From contig FOZF01000003.1 of NCBI GenBank assembly GCA_900113425.1, positions 310,001 through 374,000 on the forward strand: 64,000 nucleotides of DNA, in the 5' to 3' direction. This DNA is from Stenotrophomonas maltophilia (GTDB lineage Bacteria; Pseudomonadota; Gammaproteobacteria; Xanthomonadales; Xanthomonadaceae). The position numbers and the translations under genes were made by a program. A model generated the notes under the pieces. The model did no database searches. It was not told the origin of the DNA and saw nothing but the letters and a program-made list of their open reading frames with translations. Numbering within the stretch: the first letter of the stretch is position 1; the number at the start of each line of letters is the position of its first letter. Positions 25,563 through 34,572 of the stretch are shown piece by piece.

Positions 25563-27173
25563 ATGACCGCACATTTCCTCACGCTTGATCGCGTGTCGTA
25601 TCGACTGGCCGATGGCCGGTCGCTGTTTTCAGACCTGTCGTTTTCCTTTGAACCGGTCGCCACCGGCCTGGTCGGCGCCAACGGTGCCGGCAAGAGCGTG
25701 CTGTCGCGCCTGCTGGCGGGGCAGATCACGCCGGACAGCGGCGACGTGCACCGCAGCGGCAACGTGTTCCTGCTGCCCACGCCCGGCCACCCACCCCGTG
25801 GCAGCGTCGGCGAACTGGCCGGCGTCGGCCCGCAGCTGGCCGCGCTGGCGCGGATTGAAGCCGGCAGCATCGACGAGGCCGACTTCGCCTGCGTCGGCGA
25901 GCGTTGGGATCTGCGCGAGCGGCTGGCACAGCACTGGCAGGCGCAACAGCTGCCGGACGATCTCGATCCTGCGCAGCCGGCGGCCCGCCTCAGCGGTGGC
26001 CAGGCGATGCAGGTGGCGCTGTCCGGCGCCTGGGCCAGTGGTGCCGACTGGCTGATTCTGGACGAGCCCAGCAATCACCTCGACGCCCGCCATCGGCAGC
26101 AGCTCTACACGCAGCTGCAGCAGTGGACCGGTGGTCTGCTGGTGATCAGCCACGACCGCGAGCTGCTGTCGCACATGCAGCAGATCGTCGAGCTGGATGC
26201 GTACGGCCTGCGTCGCTATGGCGGACCCTGGCAGCACTATGCCGAGGCACGCGCCGCCGAGCGGGACGCCGCGGACGCACAGCTTGACCACGCACGTGCG
26301 CAGCACCGGCGGCAGCAACGCAGCGCGCGCGAGCAGCACGAACGCCAACAGCAGCGGCAGGCACGCGGCACGCGCGAGGCGAAGCAGGCCAACCAGGCAC
26401 CGATCCTGCTCGGCCGGCAGAAGCAGCGCGCAGAAGCCAGCCACGGGCGTGCGCAACAGCTCCAGAACGAGCGCCTGCAGGCCAGTGCCGCGCAGGTGCG
26501 CGCCGCGTCATCGGCAGTGCAGGCGACGCCCGAGCTGGCCCTGTTTGCAGGCGAGGGCGAACGTGGCAGTACGCGGCTGCTGCAGGCGACTGATCTCGTA
26601 CTGCCGTACGGTTGCAGCCTGCCGTTGCAGCTGGAGATCCGTCGCCGGCAACGCATCGCCGTGACCGGCGACAACGGCAGTGGCAAATCGACCCTGCTGC
26701 GTGTGCTGGCCGATCACCTGCCCGCGCGCAGCGGCACCGTGCAGCGCCTGGCGCCGCTGGCCCTGCTGGACCAGCAGCTGCTGGGGTTGTGCGGCACGCG
26801 CAGCATTCTGGACAGCGTGGAGGCCGCCAACCCCGCCGCCGATCCTGGCGAGCTGCGCACGCGCCTGGCGTTGCTGGGGCTGGATGCGCAGCGCATCCAG
26901 CGTCCCGCCAGCAGCCTCAGCGACGGCGAACGGGTGAAGGGCGCACTGGCCAGCGTGCTGTATGCCGACCCGGCACCCCAGCTGCTGCTGCTCGACGAGC
27001 CCGGCAATGCCCTCGACCTGGGGGCACTGCAGGCGCTGGAACAACTGCTGGATGCATGGCCGGGCGCGTTGATGATGGTCAGCCACGACCGTCACCTGCT
27101 GCAGGCATTGCGGCCCACGCAGGTGCTGCAGGTGACGGCAGACGGTTGGCAATGGCACGACCCACGCCCTTGA
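25563..27173 (+). CDS. ABC-F family ATPase
   Basis: A 536-residue soluble protein with two ABC cassettes and no membrane part, which is the ABC-F layout. Cassette 1 has Walker A GANGAGKS (38-45), signature LSGGQAMQ and Walker B ILDEPSNHLD. An Arg/Gln-rich helical linker (about 225-320) follows. Cassette 2 has GDNGSGKS, LSDGERVKG and LLDEPGNALD. ABC-F proteins bind the ribosomal E site; some (EttA, Uup) are housekeeping and others (Msr, Vga) give antibiotic resistance. The structured leader favours an inducible role. GGAGG lies 4 bases before the start. Confidence 0.92.
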   Translation: MTAHFLTLDRVSYRLADGRSLFSDLSFSFEPVATGLVGANGAGKSVLSRLLAGQITPDSGDVHRSGNVFLLPTPGHPPRGSVGELAGVGPQLAALARIEAGSIDEADFACVGERWDLRERLAQHWQAQQLPDDLDPAQPAARLSGGQAMQVALSGAWASGADWLILDEPSNHLDARHRQQLYTQLQQWTGGLLVISHDRELLSHMQQIVELDAYGLRRYGGPWQHYAEARAAERDAADAQLDHARAQHRRQQRSAREQHERQQQRQARGTREAKQANQAPILLGRQKQRAEASHGRAQQLQNERLQASAAQVRAASSAVQATPELALFAGEGERGSTRLLQATDLVLPYGCSLPLQLEIRRRQRIAVTGDNGSGKSTLLRVLADHLPARSGTVQRLAPLALLDQQLLGLCGTRSILDSVEAANPAADPGELRTRLALLGLDAQRIQRPASSLSDGERVKGALASVLYADPAPQLLLLDEPGNALDLGALQALEQLLDAWPGALMMVSHDRHLLQALRPTQVLQVTADGWQWHDPRP

Positions 27174-27183
27174 ACCCCTCCCG

Positions 27184-28509
27184 TCAGCGCTTCCATGCCG
27201 GGAACGACTGAGGCAATTGCTGCCACAGCAGCGGGCCGGCGCGGAGCTCCTGGTCATCCAGCAGGCACGCATCCAGTTCCGCGCGCACCGCGCGTTCGTC
27301 CATGTGCACGCCGATCACCACCAGCTCCTGCCGACGATCCCCCCATAGCGGATGCCACAGCCGCGCCATCGCGGCATGCGCGTCGCGATCCGGGAAGTCC
27401 TCCACGCCCGGCAGCGGAGCGCTCCAGCAGTTGGCCTGCTGGCGCGCCCAGCCCACATCGCTGTACGGCAGGGGCGTCGGCGGCAGCAGCGGCGTGGTGT
27501 CTTCCATGCCCGCGCGCACGCGATCACGCGCGGCATACCAGAAGCCTGCGGCCTGCGTGCGCGTCGCCGCGCCGACCGCGTTCAACTCGCCCACCCAGTC
27601 CATGCGGTTGGCCAGCCAGAACCAGCCCTTGCTGCGGATCACGCCGGGCATGCCACTCTGCAACGCGCGCGCGAAACGGGCCGGATGGAACGGCCGCCGT
27701 GAACGGTAGACGAAGCTGGCAATGCCGTACGCTTCGCTTTCCGGCGTGTGCTCGCCACGCAGCTCCTTCACCCAGCCCGGTGCGCGCTGCGCCCGCTCGA
27801 AGTCGAAGCGGCCGGTATCGAGCAGTTCCGTCAGCGGCACATCCCCGAAGCTGGACAGCAGCAGCTTCGCATCGCGGTTGAGGCCGCGCAGCACGGCCAG
27901 CGTGTCCTGCAGCACCTCCTCATCCACCTGGTCGATCTTGCTGACCACGATCACATCAGCGAACTCGACCTGCTCGCAGAGCAGGTCGACCACCCCACGG
28001 TCGTCGTCCGGTCCCGCCTGCTGGCCACGCTCGGCCAGGCGCTGGGTCGATCCGAAGTCGGCCAGGAAGGCACTGCCATCGACCACGGTGACCATCGTGT
28101 CCAGCCGGGCGATGTCGCTCAGGCTGAAGCCCTGCTCATCGCGCACCGCGAAGGTCGCGGCCACCGGCATCGGTTCGCCGATACCGGTGGATTCGATCAG
28201 CAGGTAGTCGTAGCGGCCGCTGTCAGCCAGCCGCCGCACTTCCTGCAGCAGGTCCTCGCGCAGCGTGCAGCAGATGCAGCCGTTGCTGAACTCCACCAGC
28301 GTCTCTTCGGTGCGGCGCAGTTCGGCGCCGCCATCGCGCACCAGCTGTGCATCGATGTTGACCTCGCTCATGTCGTTGACGATGACCGCCACGCGCAGGC
28401 CCTCGCGGTTGCGCAGGATCTGGTTGAGCAGGGTGGTCTTGCCGGCCCCCAGAAAGCCGGACAGCACGGTGACCGGCAAGCGGCGGTCGGCGCGGGAAAC
28501 AGTGTTCAT
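27184..28509 (-). CDS. COG0523 (CobW-like) GTPase, zinc metallochaperone type
   Basis: A 441-residue G3E GTPase. It has the P-loop GFLGAGKTT (about 17-25), the metal-binding GCICC in [14 protein letters not shown] (about 75-85), ESTGIGEP (switch region) and a C-terminal CobW domain. A Zur box lies directly upstream, so it should be made under zinc starvation, as are ZagA/YciC-type proteins that deliver zinc to essential enzymes. I chose ATG 28509; the open frame to 28554 would run into the Zur box. Confidence 0.92.
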   Translation of the reverse strand: MNTVSRADRRLPVTVLSGFLGAGKTTLLNQILRNREGLRVAVIVNDMSEVNIDAQLVRDGGAELRRTEETLVEFSNGCICCTLREDLLQEVRRLADSGRYDYLLIESTGIGEPMPVAATFAVRDEQGFSLSDIARLDTMVTVVDGSAFLADFGSTQRLAERGQQAGPDDDRGVVDLLCEQVEFADVIVVSKIDQVDEEVLQDTLAVLRGLNRDAKLLLSSFGDVPLTELLDTGRFDFERAQRAPGWVKELRGEHTPESEAYGIASFVYRSRRPFHPARFARALQSGMPGVIRSKGWFWLANRMDWVGELNAVGAATRTQAAGFWYAARDRVRAGMEDTTPLLPPTPLPYSDVGWARQQANCWSAPLPGVEDFPDRDAHAAMARLWHPLWGDRRQELVVIGVHMDERAVRAELDACLLDDQELRAGPLLWQQLPQSFPAWKR

Positions 28510-28534
28510 GTCGGAGCGGTCTGGCTGCGGAGAA

Positions 28535-28557
28535 GAAATGTTACTGTATAACACTTG
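28535..28557. promoter_or_regulatory. Zur box between a COG0523 GTPase gene and merC
   Basis: The core is TGTTA (28539-28543), five bases, TAACA (28549-28553), within GAAATGTTACTGTATAACAC. It matches the gammaproteobacterial Zur consensus as I remember it. Possible -10 elements on both strands (TATAAC and TATACA) lie inside the box, so Zur-Zn would shut off both divergent genes. Confidence 0.85.
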
Positions 28558-28577
28558 CTACGCAAGGAACCTCCCCC

Positions 28578-28955
28578 ATGAAGTCCCCTTCCGCCGCCCT
28601 GCTCGATGCCGGTGCCCTCGCCCTGTCGAGCCTGTGCCTGCTGCACTGCCTGGCGCTGCCCCTGCTTGCCGCCGCGCTGCCACTGTTCGGCGCCTGGGCC
28701 CAGGCCGAATGGGTGCATCTGCTGTTCGTGGCGATCGCCCTGCCACTGACCGGCTACGCCCTGTGGCGGGCTGATCGCCGCCATCGCCTGCCCGTCATGG
28801 CCTGGACCGCGGCCGGTCTCGGCCTGGGCCTGCTGCTGGCCGGCGCGCTCGAGCTGCCTTCGCATGCCTGGGAAACGCCGCTGACCGTCACCGGCAGCCT
28901 GCTGCTGGCCGCCACCCATCTCTGGAACGCGCGGCGCCGGCACCGCCATTGCTGA
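28578..28955 (+). CDS. MerC-domain membrane protein
   Basis: A 125-residue protein with four hydrophobic helices and the MerC-type Cys motif SSLCLLHCLALPLL in helix 1. MerC proteins take up Hg2+, but chromosomal copies next to Zur sites are thought to act in zinc uptake or trafficking. AAGGA is 9 bases before the ATG. Its divergent position across the Zur box from the COG0523 GTPase supports a zinc role. The C-terminus RRRHRHC may also bind metal. Confidence 0.87.
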   Translation: MKSPSAALLDAGALALSSLCLLHCLALPLLAAALPLFGAWAQAEWVHLLFVAIALPLTGYALWRADRRHRLPVMAWTAAGLGLGLLLAGALELPSHAWETPLTVTGSLLLAATHLWNARRRHRHC

Positions 28956-28979
28956 GCATCGCCGGCGGCCTGCCCGGCG

Positions 28980-29264
28980 TTACTTCCCGTAACGCCGCAG
29001 CAGTTCGACCAGCACCTCGGCCTCCGCCGCCCGCTGCTGCGGGTCTTCAGCCCCGACCACATGCTCCTGCAGGTGCTCGTGCAGCAACTCCATCAACAGG
29101 CTGTGGGCCGCACCGCGCACCGCCGCGACCTGCACCAGCACGTCCGCACAGTCGCCCGCCTCACCCTCGGGCCTGTCCAGCGCCTGCTCCAATGCCGCCA
29201 CTTGGCCGCCGATACGGCGTACCCGGGTCAGCAGCTGTTTTCGATTCCTGTGTACATGTGCCAT
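28980..29264 (-). CDS. dmeR: CsoR/RcnR-family metal-responsive repressor
   Basis: A 94-residue all-helical repressor. MAHVHRNRKQLLTRVRRIGGQ is the DNA-binding helix, with His3 (as in RcnR) and His5. CADVLVQVAAVRGAAHSLLMEL carries the conserved Cys near residue 39, followed by HEHLQEHV. The residue set (H, C, H, H) is that of Ni/Co sensors rather than CsoR for copper. It is divergent from the DmeF-type exporter, with a matching operator between them. The gene symbol rests on this context. Confidence 0.88.
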   Translation of the reverse strand: MAHVHRNRKQLLTRVRRIGGQVAALEQALDRPEGEAGDCADVLVQVAAVRGAAHSLLMELLHEHLQEHVVGAEDPQQRAAEAEVLVELLRRYGK

Positions 29265-29273
29265 GGATGGATC

Positions 29274-29293
29274 GTATACCCTATGGGGGTATC
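29274..29293. promoter_or_regulatory. CsoR/RcnR-type operator between dmeR and dmeF
   Basis: GTATACCC (29274-29281), three bases, GGGGGTATC (29285-29293): a GC core with ATAC/GTAT ends, as in CsoR/RcnR-family sites. It lies between the two divergent start codons. It includes an in-frame ATG at 29283, which argues against using that codon as the exporter start. Confidence 0.7.
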
Positions 29294-29315
29294 AATTCCA
29301 CCCACCGGTCACCCC

Positions 29316-30290
29316 ATGCACCTGGACACGCTCGCCGCCGCCCGTCGCCACGACCATCGCTTCGACGATGGCAATCCCCTTGCCGAACGCAATACCCGCC
29401 GCGCCCTTTGGCTGACCGTCGGCATGATGCTGGTGGAGATCATCGGCGGCTGGTGGTTCAACTCCATGGCCGTGCTGGCCGACGGCTGGCACATGAGCTC
29501 GCACGCACTGGCGCTGGGCCTTTCGGTGTTCGCCTACCGCTGTGCACGGCGCTACGCACACGACCCGCGGTTCGCCTTCGGCACCTGGAAGATCGAGATC
29601 CTGGCGGGCTATACCAGCGCCATCGCCCTGCTGGGTGTCGCCGCGCTGATGGCCGCGCAGTCCGTGCAGCGCCTGTGGGTACCTGCGCCGATCCATTACG
29701 ACGAAGCCATCGCCATCGCCGTGGTCGGCCTGGGCGTGAATCTGCTCTGTGCGTGGTGGCTGCACGACAGCCCCGGCCACGCGCATCACGCGCATGGGCA
29801 CGACCACGCGCATCATCACGGGCATCACCACGATCACGTTCATGCCCCTCCGCATGGCCACGACCTCAATCTGCGCTCGGCCTACCTGCACGTGCTGGCC
29901 GACGCGGCCACCTCGGTGCTGGCCATCGTCGCACTGCTCGGCGGCAAGCTGCTGGGCCTGACCTGGCTGGACCCCGTGATGGGTCTGGTCGGCGCCGTAT
30001 TGGTCACGGTGTGGGCGGTCGGCCTGCTGCGTGACAGTGGCCGCATCCTGCTCGACGCGCAGATGGACGCGCCGGTGGTGTCCGAGGTCCGCGAGGTGAT
30101 CGAGCAGGGCCCATGGCCGGCACGCCTGGCCGACCTGCACGTCTGGCAGGTAGGCCGGGGCAAGTACGCGGTCAGCGCCAGCGTGGTCACCAGCGACGCC
30201 CGCCTTGATGCCGATACCGTGCGCCAGGCGCTGGCGATCCACGAGGAGCTGGCGCACGTGACGGTCGAGATCCATCACAGCCCGTCCTGA
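29316..30290 (+). CDS. dmeF: Cation diffusion facilitator, Co/Ni exporter (DmeF type)
   Basis: A 324-residue inner-membrane transporter with six helices. MLVEIIGGWWFNSMAVLADG, with DGWHMSSHALAL after it, carries the H-D metal site of helix 2. A His-rich cytoplasmic loop (about residues 148-188, over a dozen His) separates helices 4 and 5, and LHVLADAATSVLAIVALLGG is helix 5 with its H-D pair. The C-terminal cytoplasmic domain ends in VTVEIHHSPS. The family exports divalent metals with proton antiport. dmeR and the operator next to it point to cobalt/nickel. No Shine-Dalgarno is seen before ATG 29316. Confidence 0.9.
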   Translation: MHLDTLAAARRHDHRFDDGNPLAERNTRRALWLTVGMMLVEIIGGWWFNSMAVLADGWHMSSHALALGLSVFAYRCARRYAHDPRFAFGTWKIEILAGYTSAIALLGVAALMAAQSVQRLWVPAPIHYDEAIAIAVVGLGVNLLCAWWLHDSPGHAHHAHGHDHAHHHGHHHDHVHAPPHGHDLNLRSAYLHVLADAATSVLAIVALLGGKLLGLTWLDPVMGLVGAVLVTVWAVGLLRDSGRILLDAQMDAPVVSEVREVIEQGPWPARLADLHVWQVGRGKYAVSASVVTSDARLDADTVRQALAIHEELAHVTVEIHHSPS

Positions 30291-30314
30291 CGGCGCCGAG
30301 CCCTCGCCCCGGCT

Positions 30315-30599
30315 TCAGAACTTCAGCATCATCCGCAGCAGGTACATCAGCAACGGCAGCGCACTCAGCACCGCGCCCACGATACCGATCCAGGGCCAAC
30401 GCTCGCCCCGCACCCGCGATGCCACCGCCAGCCCGCATCCCACCAGTGCCGAGCCCAGCACGCCCACCCCCAGGCCCGCGGCGATGCCATTGCCTCCCGC
30501 GGCCACCGCCGCCTGTGCCGCAAGCGTGCCTGCAGCCCACCCCACGACCAGGCCCAATCCACTGGCCACACCGCACCACGGTGCCTTGCCCTGCGCCAT
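30315..30599 (-). CDS. Small membrane protein, hypothetical
   Basis: A 94-residue, strongly hydrophobic protein with three likely helices (about 10-33, 38-62 and 70-90), Gly/Ala-rich. GAGGA is 8 bases before the ATG at 30599. I recognise no family. The genes dmeF and this one converge with a 24-base gap. Confidence 0.72.
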   Translation of the reverse strand: MAQGKAPWCGVASGLGLVVGWAAGTLAAQAAVAAGGNGIAAGLGVGVLGSALVGCGLAVASRVRGERWPWIGIVGAVLSALPLLMYLLRMMLKF

Positions 30600-30684
30600 T
30601 GCACGCGTCCTCTTGCCGAATTTCTGTACGGGCCACGCCCGGCTGCTGCCTACACTAGCCGCACCTGCCTCGTCGGGACATCCC

Positions 30685-31101
30685 ATGCGCGCGCTTCGCC
30701 TGCTGCTGCCCGGTGCCCTGCTGCTGTTCACCGCCTGTAGTGGCGATGCACGGCTGCCGTTCTCCTCCGATGCCCTGCAAGGCTGCTTCGCCACCAGCCC
30801 GCGCAAGACCGCCGATTTCCGCATCGAGCGCGAAGGCAGCCAGTACTTCGTTTCCTTCAACCGCGATGGCCAATGGCAGCGCGACCCGAACGGGCTGCAC
30901 AAGGCCACCTCCAGCGAGATCAGCCGCTACTTCCGCGACGATGCGGCACAGATCGACAGCGCCTTGATCCGCATGGCCGGCGGCTTCGGCCTCTTCCACT
31001 TCAACCGGGGTGCCACGCTGAAGGGCAAGGCCAGTGACAGCGACTACATGGCGCTGATGCTGATCGGTGCCGGGCCGGTGTATGCGGTGAAGTGCCCCTG
31101 A
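30685..31101 (+). CDS. Lipoprotein, hypothetical
   Basis: A 138-residue exported protein. The signal peptide ends with LLLFTACSGD, a good lipobox (Cys18). The mature part has two further Cys (LQGCFATS and the C-terminal VKCP), likely disulphide-bonded, around a small beta-rich domain. The function is unknown. It diverges from the membrane protein gene on its left. Confidence 0.8.
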   Translation: MRALRLLLPGALLLFTACSGDARLPFSSDALQGCFATSPRKTADFRIEREGSQYFVSFNRDGQWQRDPNGLHKATSSEISRYFRDDAAQIDSALIRMAGGFGLFHFNRGATLKGKASDSDYMALMLIGAGPVYAVKCP

Positions 31102-31152
31102 CGCGTGTCGTCCCTGCGGGCCATGATCAACGCCCGCGCTTGTGTGCGGCTC

Positions 31153-31176
31153 GAGCCGAGCAGGGCTCGGCGCTAC
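31153..31176. repeat. REP-like palindrome, diverged
   Basis: GAGCCGAGC, AGG, GCTCGGC then GCTAC: the same stem plan and GTAG end (minus strand) as the other REPs here, with a changed stem sequence. It lies between two genes of the same direction. Confidence 0.5.
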
Positions 31177-31213
31177 GGCAGCTGCGGTACCATGCCCTCC
31201 CCCGAACCGCCCG

Positions 31214-32065
31214 ATGCCTGCCGTGCCCCATTACACCGGCCCCCTGCTGACCCGCGACAGCGCCGACACCCTGCGTCGCGCCCACGACAAGGGTGCACCC
31301 GAGTGGCAGGGCTCGCTTGACCTGGGCCGCAGCCAGGACACGGTGACGCTGGATGCTGACGGCTTCAGCTTCCGCGGCCAGCACTATCCCTGGCCGGGCA
31401 AGCTGAAGGACCGCACCCTGTACTACTGGGAGGGCGAGGACTTCGCCTCCATCTCACGCTACAGCGGTTCACTGATCAAACTGGTGCCTACCGAGTGGGG
31501 CGCGCCGACCTTCGAGATCGACGGCATCAAGATGCTGCCCACCTCGAAGCTGTCGCCGTTCGAGGACGCGCGCCGCAAGGTCGAGCTGGTTGCACCGGCG
31601 GGCAAGGCGCTGCTCGATACCTGTGGTGGGCTCGGCTACTTCGCCGCCTGCGCACTGGAGGCCGGCGTCGGCCAGATCCGCTCGTTCGAGAAGAACGCCG
31701 ACGTGATGTGGCTGCGCACGCTCAACCCATGGTCGCCCGATCCCGACTCGGCCGCTGCCGGGGGTCGCCTGCACTTCAGCCAGGGCGACGTCTCGCAGCA
31801 GATCGAGCAGATCGCCAGCAACAGCGTCGATGCGATCCTGCATGACCCGCCGCGCTTCGGCATCGCAGGCGAACTGTATTCGCAGGTGTTCTACGACCAT
31901 CTCGCCCGCGTCCTGCGCAAGGGCGGCCGCCTGTTCCACTACACCGGCGCGCCCAACAAGCTCACCAGCGGCCGTGATGTACCGCGCGAAGTGGCCAAGC
32001 GCCTGGAAAAGGCCGGATTCAAGGCCGAGCTCGCGCTGGACGGCGTGCTGGCCGTCAAGCGCTGA
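31214..32065 (+). CDS. Class I SAM-dependent methyltransferase
   Basis: A 283-residue protein. The N-terminal domain (1-120) is beta-rich. The Rossmann part starts with KALLDTCGGLGYFAACALEAG (SAM-binding motif I, DTCGGLGY near residue 136). It continues with IRSFEKNADV (acidic end of strand 2) and AILHDPPRFGIAGELYSQVFYDHLARVL (DPPR motif IV). This matches the COG2521 group, best known in archaea. The substrate is unknown. The ATG at 31214 is chosen because the upstream part overlaps the REP-like repeat. Confidence 0.85.
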   Translation: MPAVPHYTGPLLTRDSADTLRRAHDKGAPEWQGSLDLGRSQDTVTLDADGFSFRGQHYPWPGKLKDRTLYYWEGEDFASISRYSGSLIKLVPTEWGAPTFEIDGIKMLPTSKLSPFEDARRKVELVAPAGKALLDTCGGLGYFAACALEAGVGQIRSFEKNADVMWLRTLNPWSPDPDSAAAGGRLHFSQGDVSQQIEQIASNSVDAILHDPPRFGIAGELYSQVFYDHLARVLRKGGRLFHYTGAPNKLTSGRDVPREVAKRLEKAGFKAELALDGVLAVKR

Positions 32066-32068
32066 GCG

Positions 32069-33037
32069 CTACTCCGAATCCACCTTCGCCAGCGTCATCA
32101 CCCACGCCGGCACCACCGGTTCGCCGGCATAGAAATCCTTCGGCTTGTTCTCGGCCATCGCCCAGCGATGCAGCCAGCTGGGGCCGTAGCGGCCGTTGTA
32201 GCCCTCCGCGCCGCGCGCATAGGCGGGGTCACGCATGGCTTCTTCCAGCGTGATGAAGCGGTAGCCGCGCCGCCGGGTGGCCGCCACCAGCTCGGCGAAG
32301 GTGGCCGCGTTGAGTTCATTGGCATGCATCAGCCAGACCTGCGGCAAGGCATAGCCCAGCAGCGTCTGTGACTGCCGCTCGTAGTAGTCCAGCTTGTTGA
32401 GCATGTACGGCACATAGCCCCTGCGCAGTTGCGCCAGCGTGGCCTCGCGGGCCGCGGACGGCGGCTGTTCATTCATCACGTTGGCGTAGGCGAAGGCCCA
32501 GACCCATTCGCCGTTGTCCACCGTCACCGGCGCCACACGATACCCGTGGTCGCGGAAGAATCCGTCCATTGCCGCGCGCTCCTCGGCTGTCCGGCCCGCA
32601 CGCAGATACGGATGTCGCATCCACTGTGGCCGCTGGCCACGCTCGGCCAGCAGCGGCCGCAGTACCTGTTCGCCGCGCAGGAAATCCTGCTGGAAGGCCG
32701 CCACGCCTCGCGCATTGAGGTCCATGTGCGAATAGGTGTGGTTGCCCAGCCCATAACCCGCGTCGAGCCAATCGCGCAGCATCTGCACCCGCGCCGGCTG
32801 CACCTGGCCATCGACTTCCAGCTTGTTCTCGTTGACGAAGCCCACCACCGGCACATCGGCCTGGCGCAGCTGCGCCATCAACGCCGCGTGGCGTGCCTGC
32901 AGATCCGCCGGCAGGATCGTGTCCACGCGCGCCCACGGCAGATCATCAATGGTCACCGCGATGCGCCGGTCCACCTCCGTGGCATGCACCGCCAGCGACA
33001 ACAGCAGCAACGGCAGGGCACGCAGCCACGTACGCAT
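32069..33037 (-). CDS. Secreted polysaccharide deacetylase (CE4/NodB family)
   Basis: A 322-residue exported enzyme with a signal peptide (cut near AVHAT). The NodB motifs are in order: RIAVTIDDLPW (Asp31-Asp32 pair, catalytic and metal), GNHTYSHMDL (H-x3-H metal ligands) and WMRHPYLRAG (motif 3). MLHANELNAATF-like LMHANELN gives the last His. It removes acetyl groups from N-acetylated sugars, perhaps peptidoglycan or exopolysaccharide. It is convergent with the methyltransferase gene, 3 bases apart. Confidence 0.9.
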   Translation of the reverse strand: MRTWLRALPLLLLSLAVHATEVDRRIAVTIDDLPWARVDTILPADLQARHAALMAQLRQADVPVVGFVNENKLEVDGQVQPARVQMLRDWLDAGYGLGNHTYSHMDLNARGVAAFQQDFLRGEQVLRPLLAERGQRPQWMRHPYLRAGRTAEERAAMDGFFRDHGYRVAPVTVDNGEWVWAFAYANVMNEQPPSAAREATLAQLRRGYVPYMLNKLDYYERQSQTLLGYALPQVWLMHANELNAATFAELVAATRRRGYRFITLEEAMRDPAYARGAEGYNGRYGPSWLHRWAMAENKPKDFYAGEPVVPAWVMTLAKVDSE

Positions 33038-33091
33038 GGACCATCCTTGTGTCGGCAGGAACGCCGACTGTAGCCCAGCGCGCGAGCGCCG

Positions 33092-33736
33092 TCAGCGCCC
33101 CTCTTCCGCCGCCGCGGCCCGCCACAGCGCAACACCGGCCACCATCGCGGCCGTCAGCAGCGCCACCAGCACCAGTGCCAGGTCATCCGGATTGCGCTGC
33201 AGCGGCGCGTGCGCGCGGGTGAAGATATGGAAGACCACCTCCTGGGCCTGCTCCAGCGGCATGCGTCCCTGCTGGGTCAGATCGACCAGACACGCCGTCG
33301 GCGACAGCCTGACCACGCTGTTCCACGCGTCTTCGTACAGATGCAGGGTCCACGCGGCCAGGGCCATGGCGCTGGCATGCAGGGCCATCAGTCCCAGCGC
33401 GGTGGTGCGCAGGGGCCGCCGCACCCGGTGCCACCAATGCACGCAGATGGCCATCGCACCCAGCAGCGCGAGCGCCATGCCCGCTACCGGCAACCAACGC
33501 AGTGGCTGCCAATCATCCAGTGCGCCGGCACGCGCCATCAACACTTCGGCCATCCGCAGTCGCGCCGCCGGGTCCGGGCCGCCGCAGGCCGCCGTCACCG
33601 GCTCCAGCAACAGATCCACGCGGTGATGGAAATAGCCTGCGGCCAAGCCAAGGCCCAGCACGGCGACCACCTGCAGCAGAAGCAACATCAGTCCCGGAGC
33701 GCGCGTGCGGCCCTGAGGGAACGGAGTGGATGTCAT
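33092..33736 (-). CDS. Membrane protein, hypothetical
   Basis: A 214-residue protein with four hydrophobic helices (about 14-34, 82-105, 114-134 and 184-205) and a loop with ACGGPDPAARLRMAEVLMARAG. I recognise no family. It lies upstream of the deacetylase gene with a 54-base gap and may be co-transcribed with it. The opposite gene at 33868 is divergent. Confidence 0.72.
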   Translation of the reverse strand: MTSTPFPQGRTRAPGLMLLLLQVVAVLGLGLAAGYFHHRVDLLLEPVTAACGGPDPAARLRMAEVLMARAGALDDWQPLRWLPVAGMALALLGAMAICVHWWHRVRRPLRTTALGLMALHASAMALAAWTLHLYEDAWNSVVRLSPTACLVDLTQQGRMPLEQAQEVVFHIFTRAHAPLQRNPDDLALVLVALLTAAMVAGVALWRAAAAEEGR

Positions 33737-33867
33737 CGTTACAACCTTGTCGGCGGTCTCTCATCGTAACCAAGCCGATCGCGGCTGTCGGCTGGCGGAT
33801 GCGACAACACGTGTGCTCGCCGGTACGATGTCCACCGAGGAAGAACCACCCGCATGGAGTGTGCTGG

Positions 33868-34572
33868 ATGCTGACGCTGTACCTGCTGGTGCATTACGGC
33901 ACCGGCCTGTTGATGATCGCAGGCGCGGCCTACGCCGTGTCGCGTGTCATCCAGACCCAGCGCGCGAAGCTGCCACCGGTCACGCCATCCCTCCTGTCCA
34001 CGGCCACACCACCGCGCCGCCGCGAGCGCAAGGCACTACGGCGCCTGCAACGTCGTCATCCGCAGTGGCGCTACTCCGTTGCCGCACCGGTTCCGCGCGG
34101 CTGGTACTTCATCGGCTGCGTACCGATCTTCGCTGCGGCAGCCGTCTGGGCTGTCGCCATGCCGGAAGGCGCACGCTTCCAGGTGATGGTTGAAAGCACC
34201 GTCGGCTACGCAGCGAACGTCGCCCAGGTGCGCCTGCCCGCATCCCGGCACGCCGCGCTGTTGCAGGCGTGGCAACCTGTCATTGCACAGGGCGCACGCA
34301 CGGTCGAGATGAACTACACCCTCGGCCGTCCACCGCTGGCAATGCAGTCGCGCGATGTCTTGCCGGTACAGGTGCGGCAGCAGGGGGACCTGCTGCAGGT
34401 CGCGTTCGCACAGCCGATGCAGCCAGACCGACTGCAGGCCGCACTGACCGCGCGGGGCGGTCTGGCCGCCGGCGCGGTGCAGGTCCACCCACGCACGGTC
34501 GCGCCGTGGCGCGAACGCGGTTGGACGGCATTGGACACCCCTGCACCAGAGGATCGCGTGCCGCCGCCCTAA
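33868..34572 (+). CDS. Membrane protein, hypothetical
   Basis: A 234-residue protein with an N-terminal helix (LLVHYGTGLLMIAGAAYAVS), an Arg-rich cytoplasmic stretch (RRRERKALRRLQRRHPQ), a second helix (about 80-97) and a soluble C-terminal domain. GGAG lies 8 bases before the ATG at 33868. I recognise no family. Its stop overlaps by 4 bases the end of a short convergent gene. Confidence 0.7.
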   Translation: MLTLYLLVHYGTGLLMIAGAAYAVSRVIQTQRAKLPPVTPSLLSTATPPRRRERKALRRLQRRHPQWRYSVAAPVPRGWYFIGCVPIFAAAAVWAVAMPEGARFQVMVESTVGYAANVAQVRLPASRHAALLQAWQPVIAQGARTVEMNYTLGRPPLAMQSRDVLPVQVRQQGDLLQVAFAQPMQPDRLQAALTARGGLAAGAVQVHPRTVAPWRERGWTALDTPAPEDRVPPP

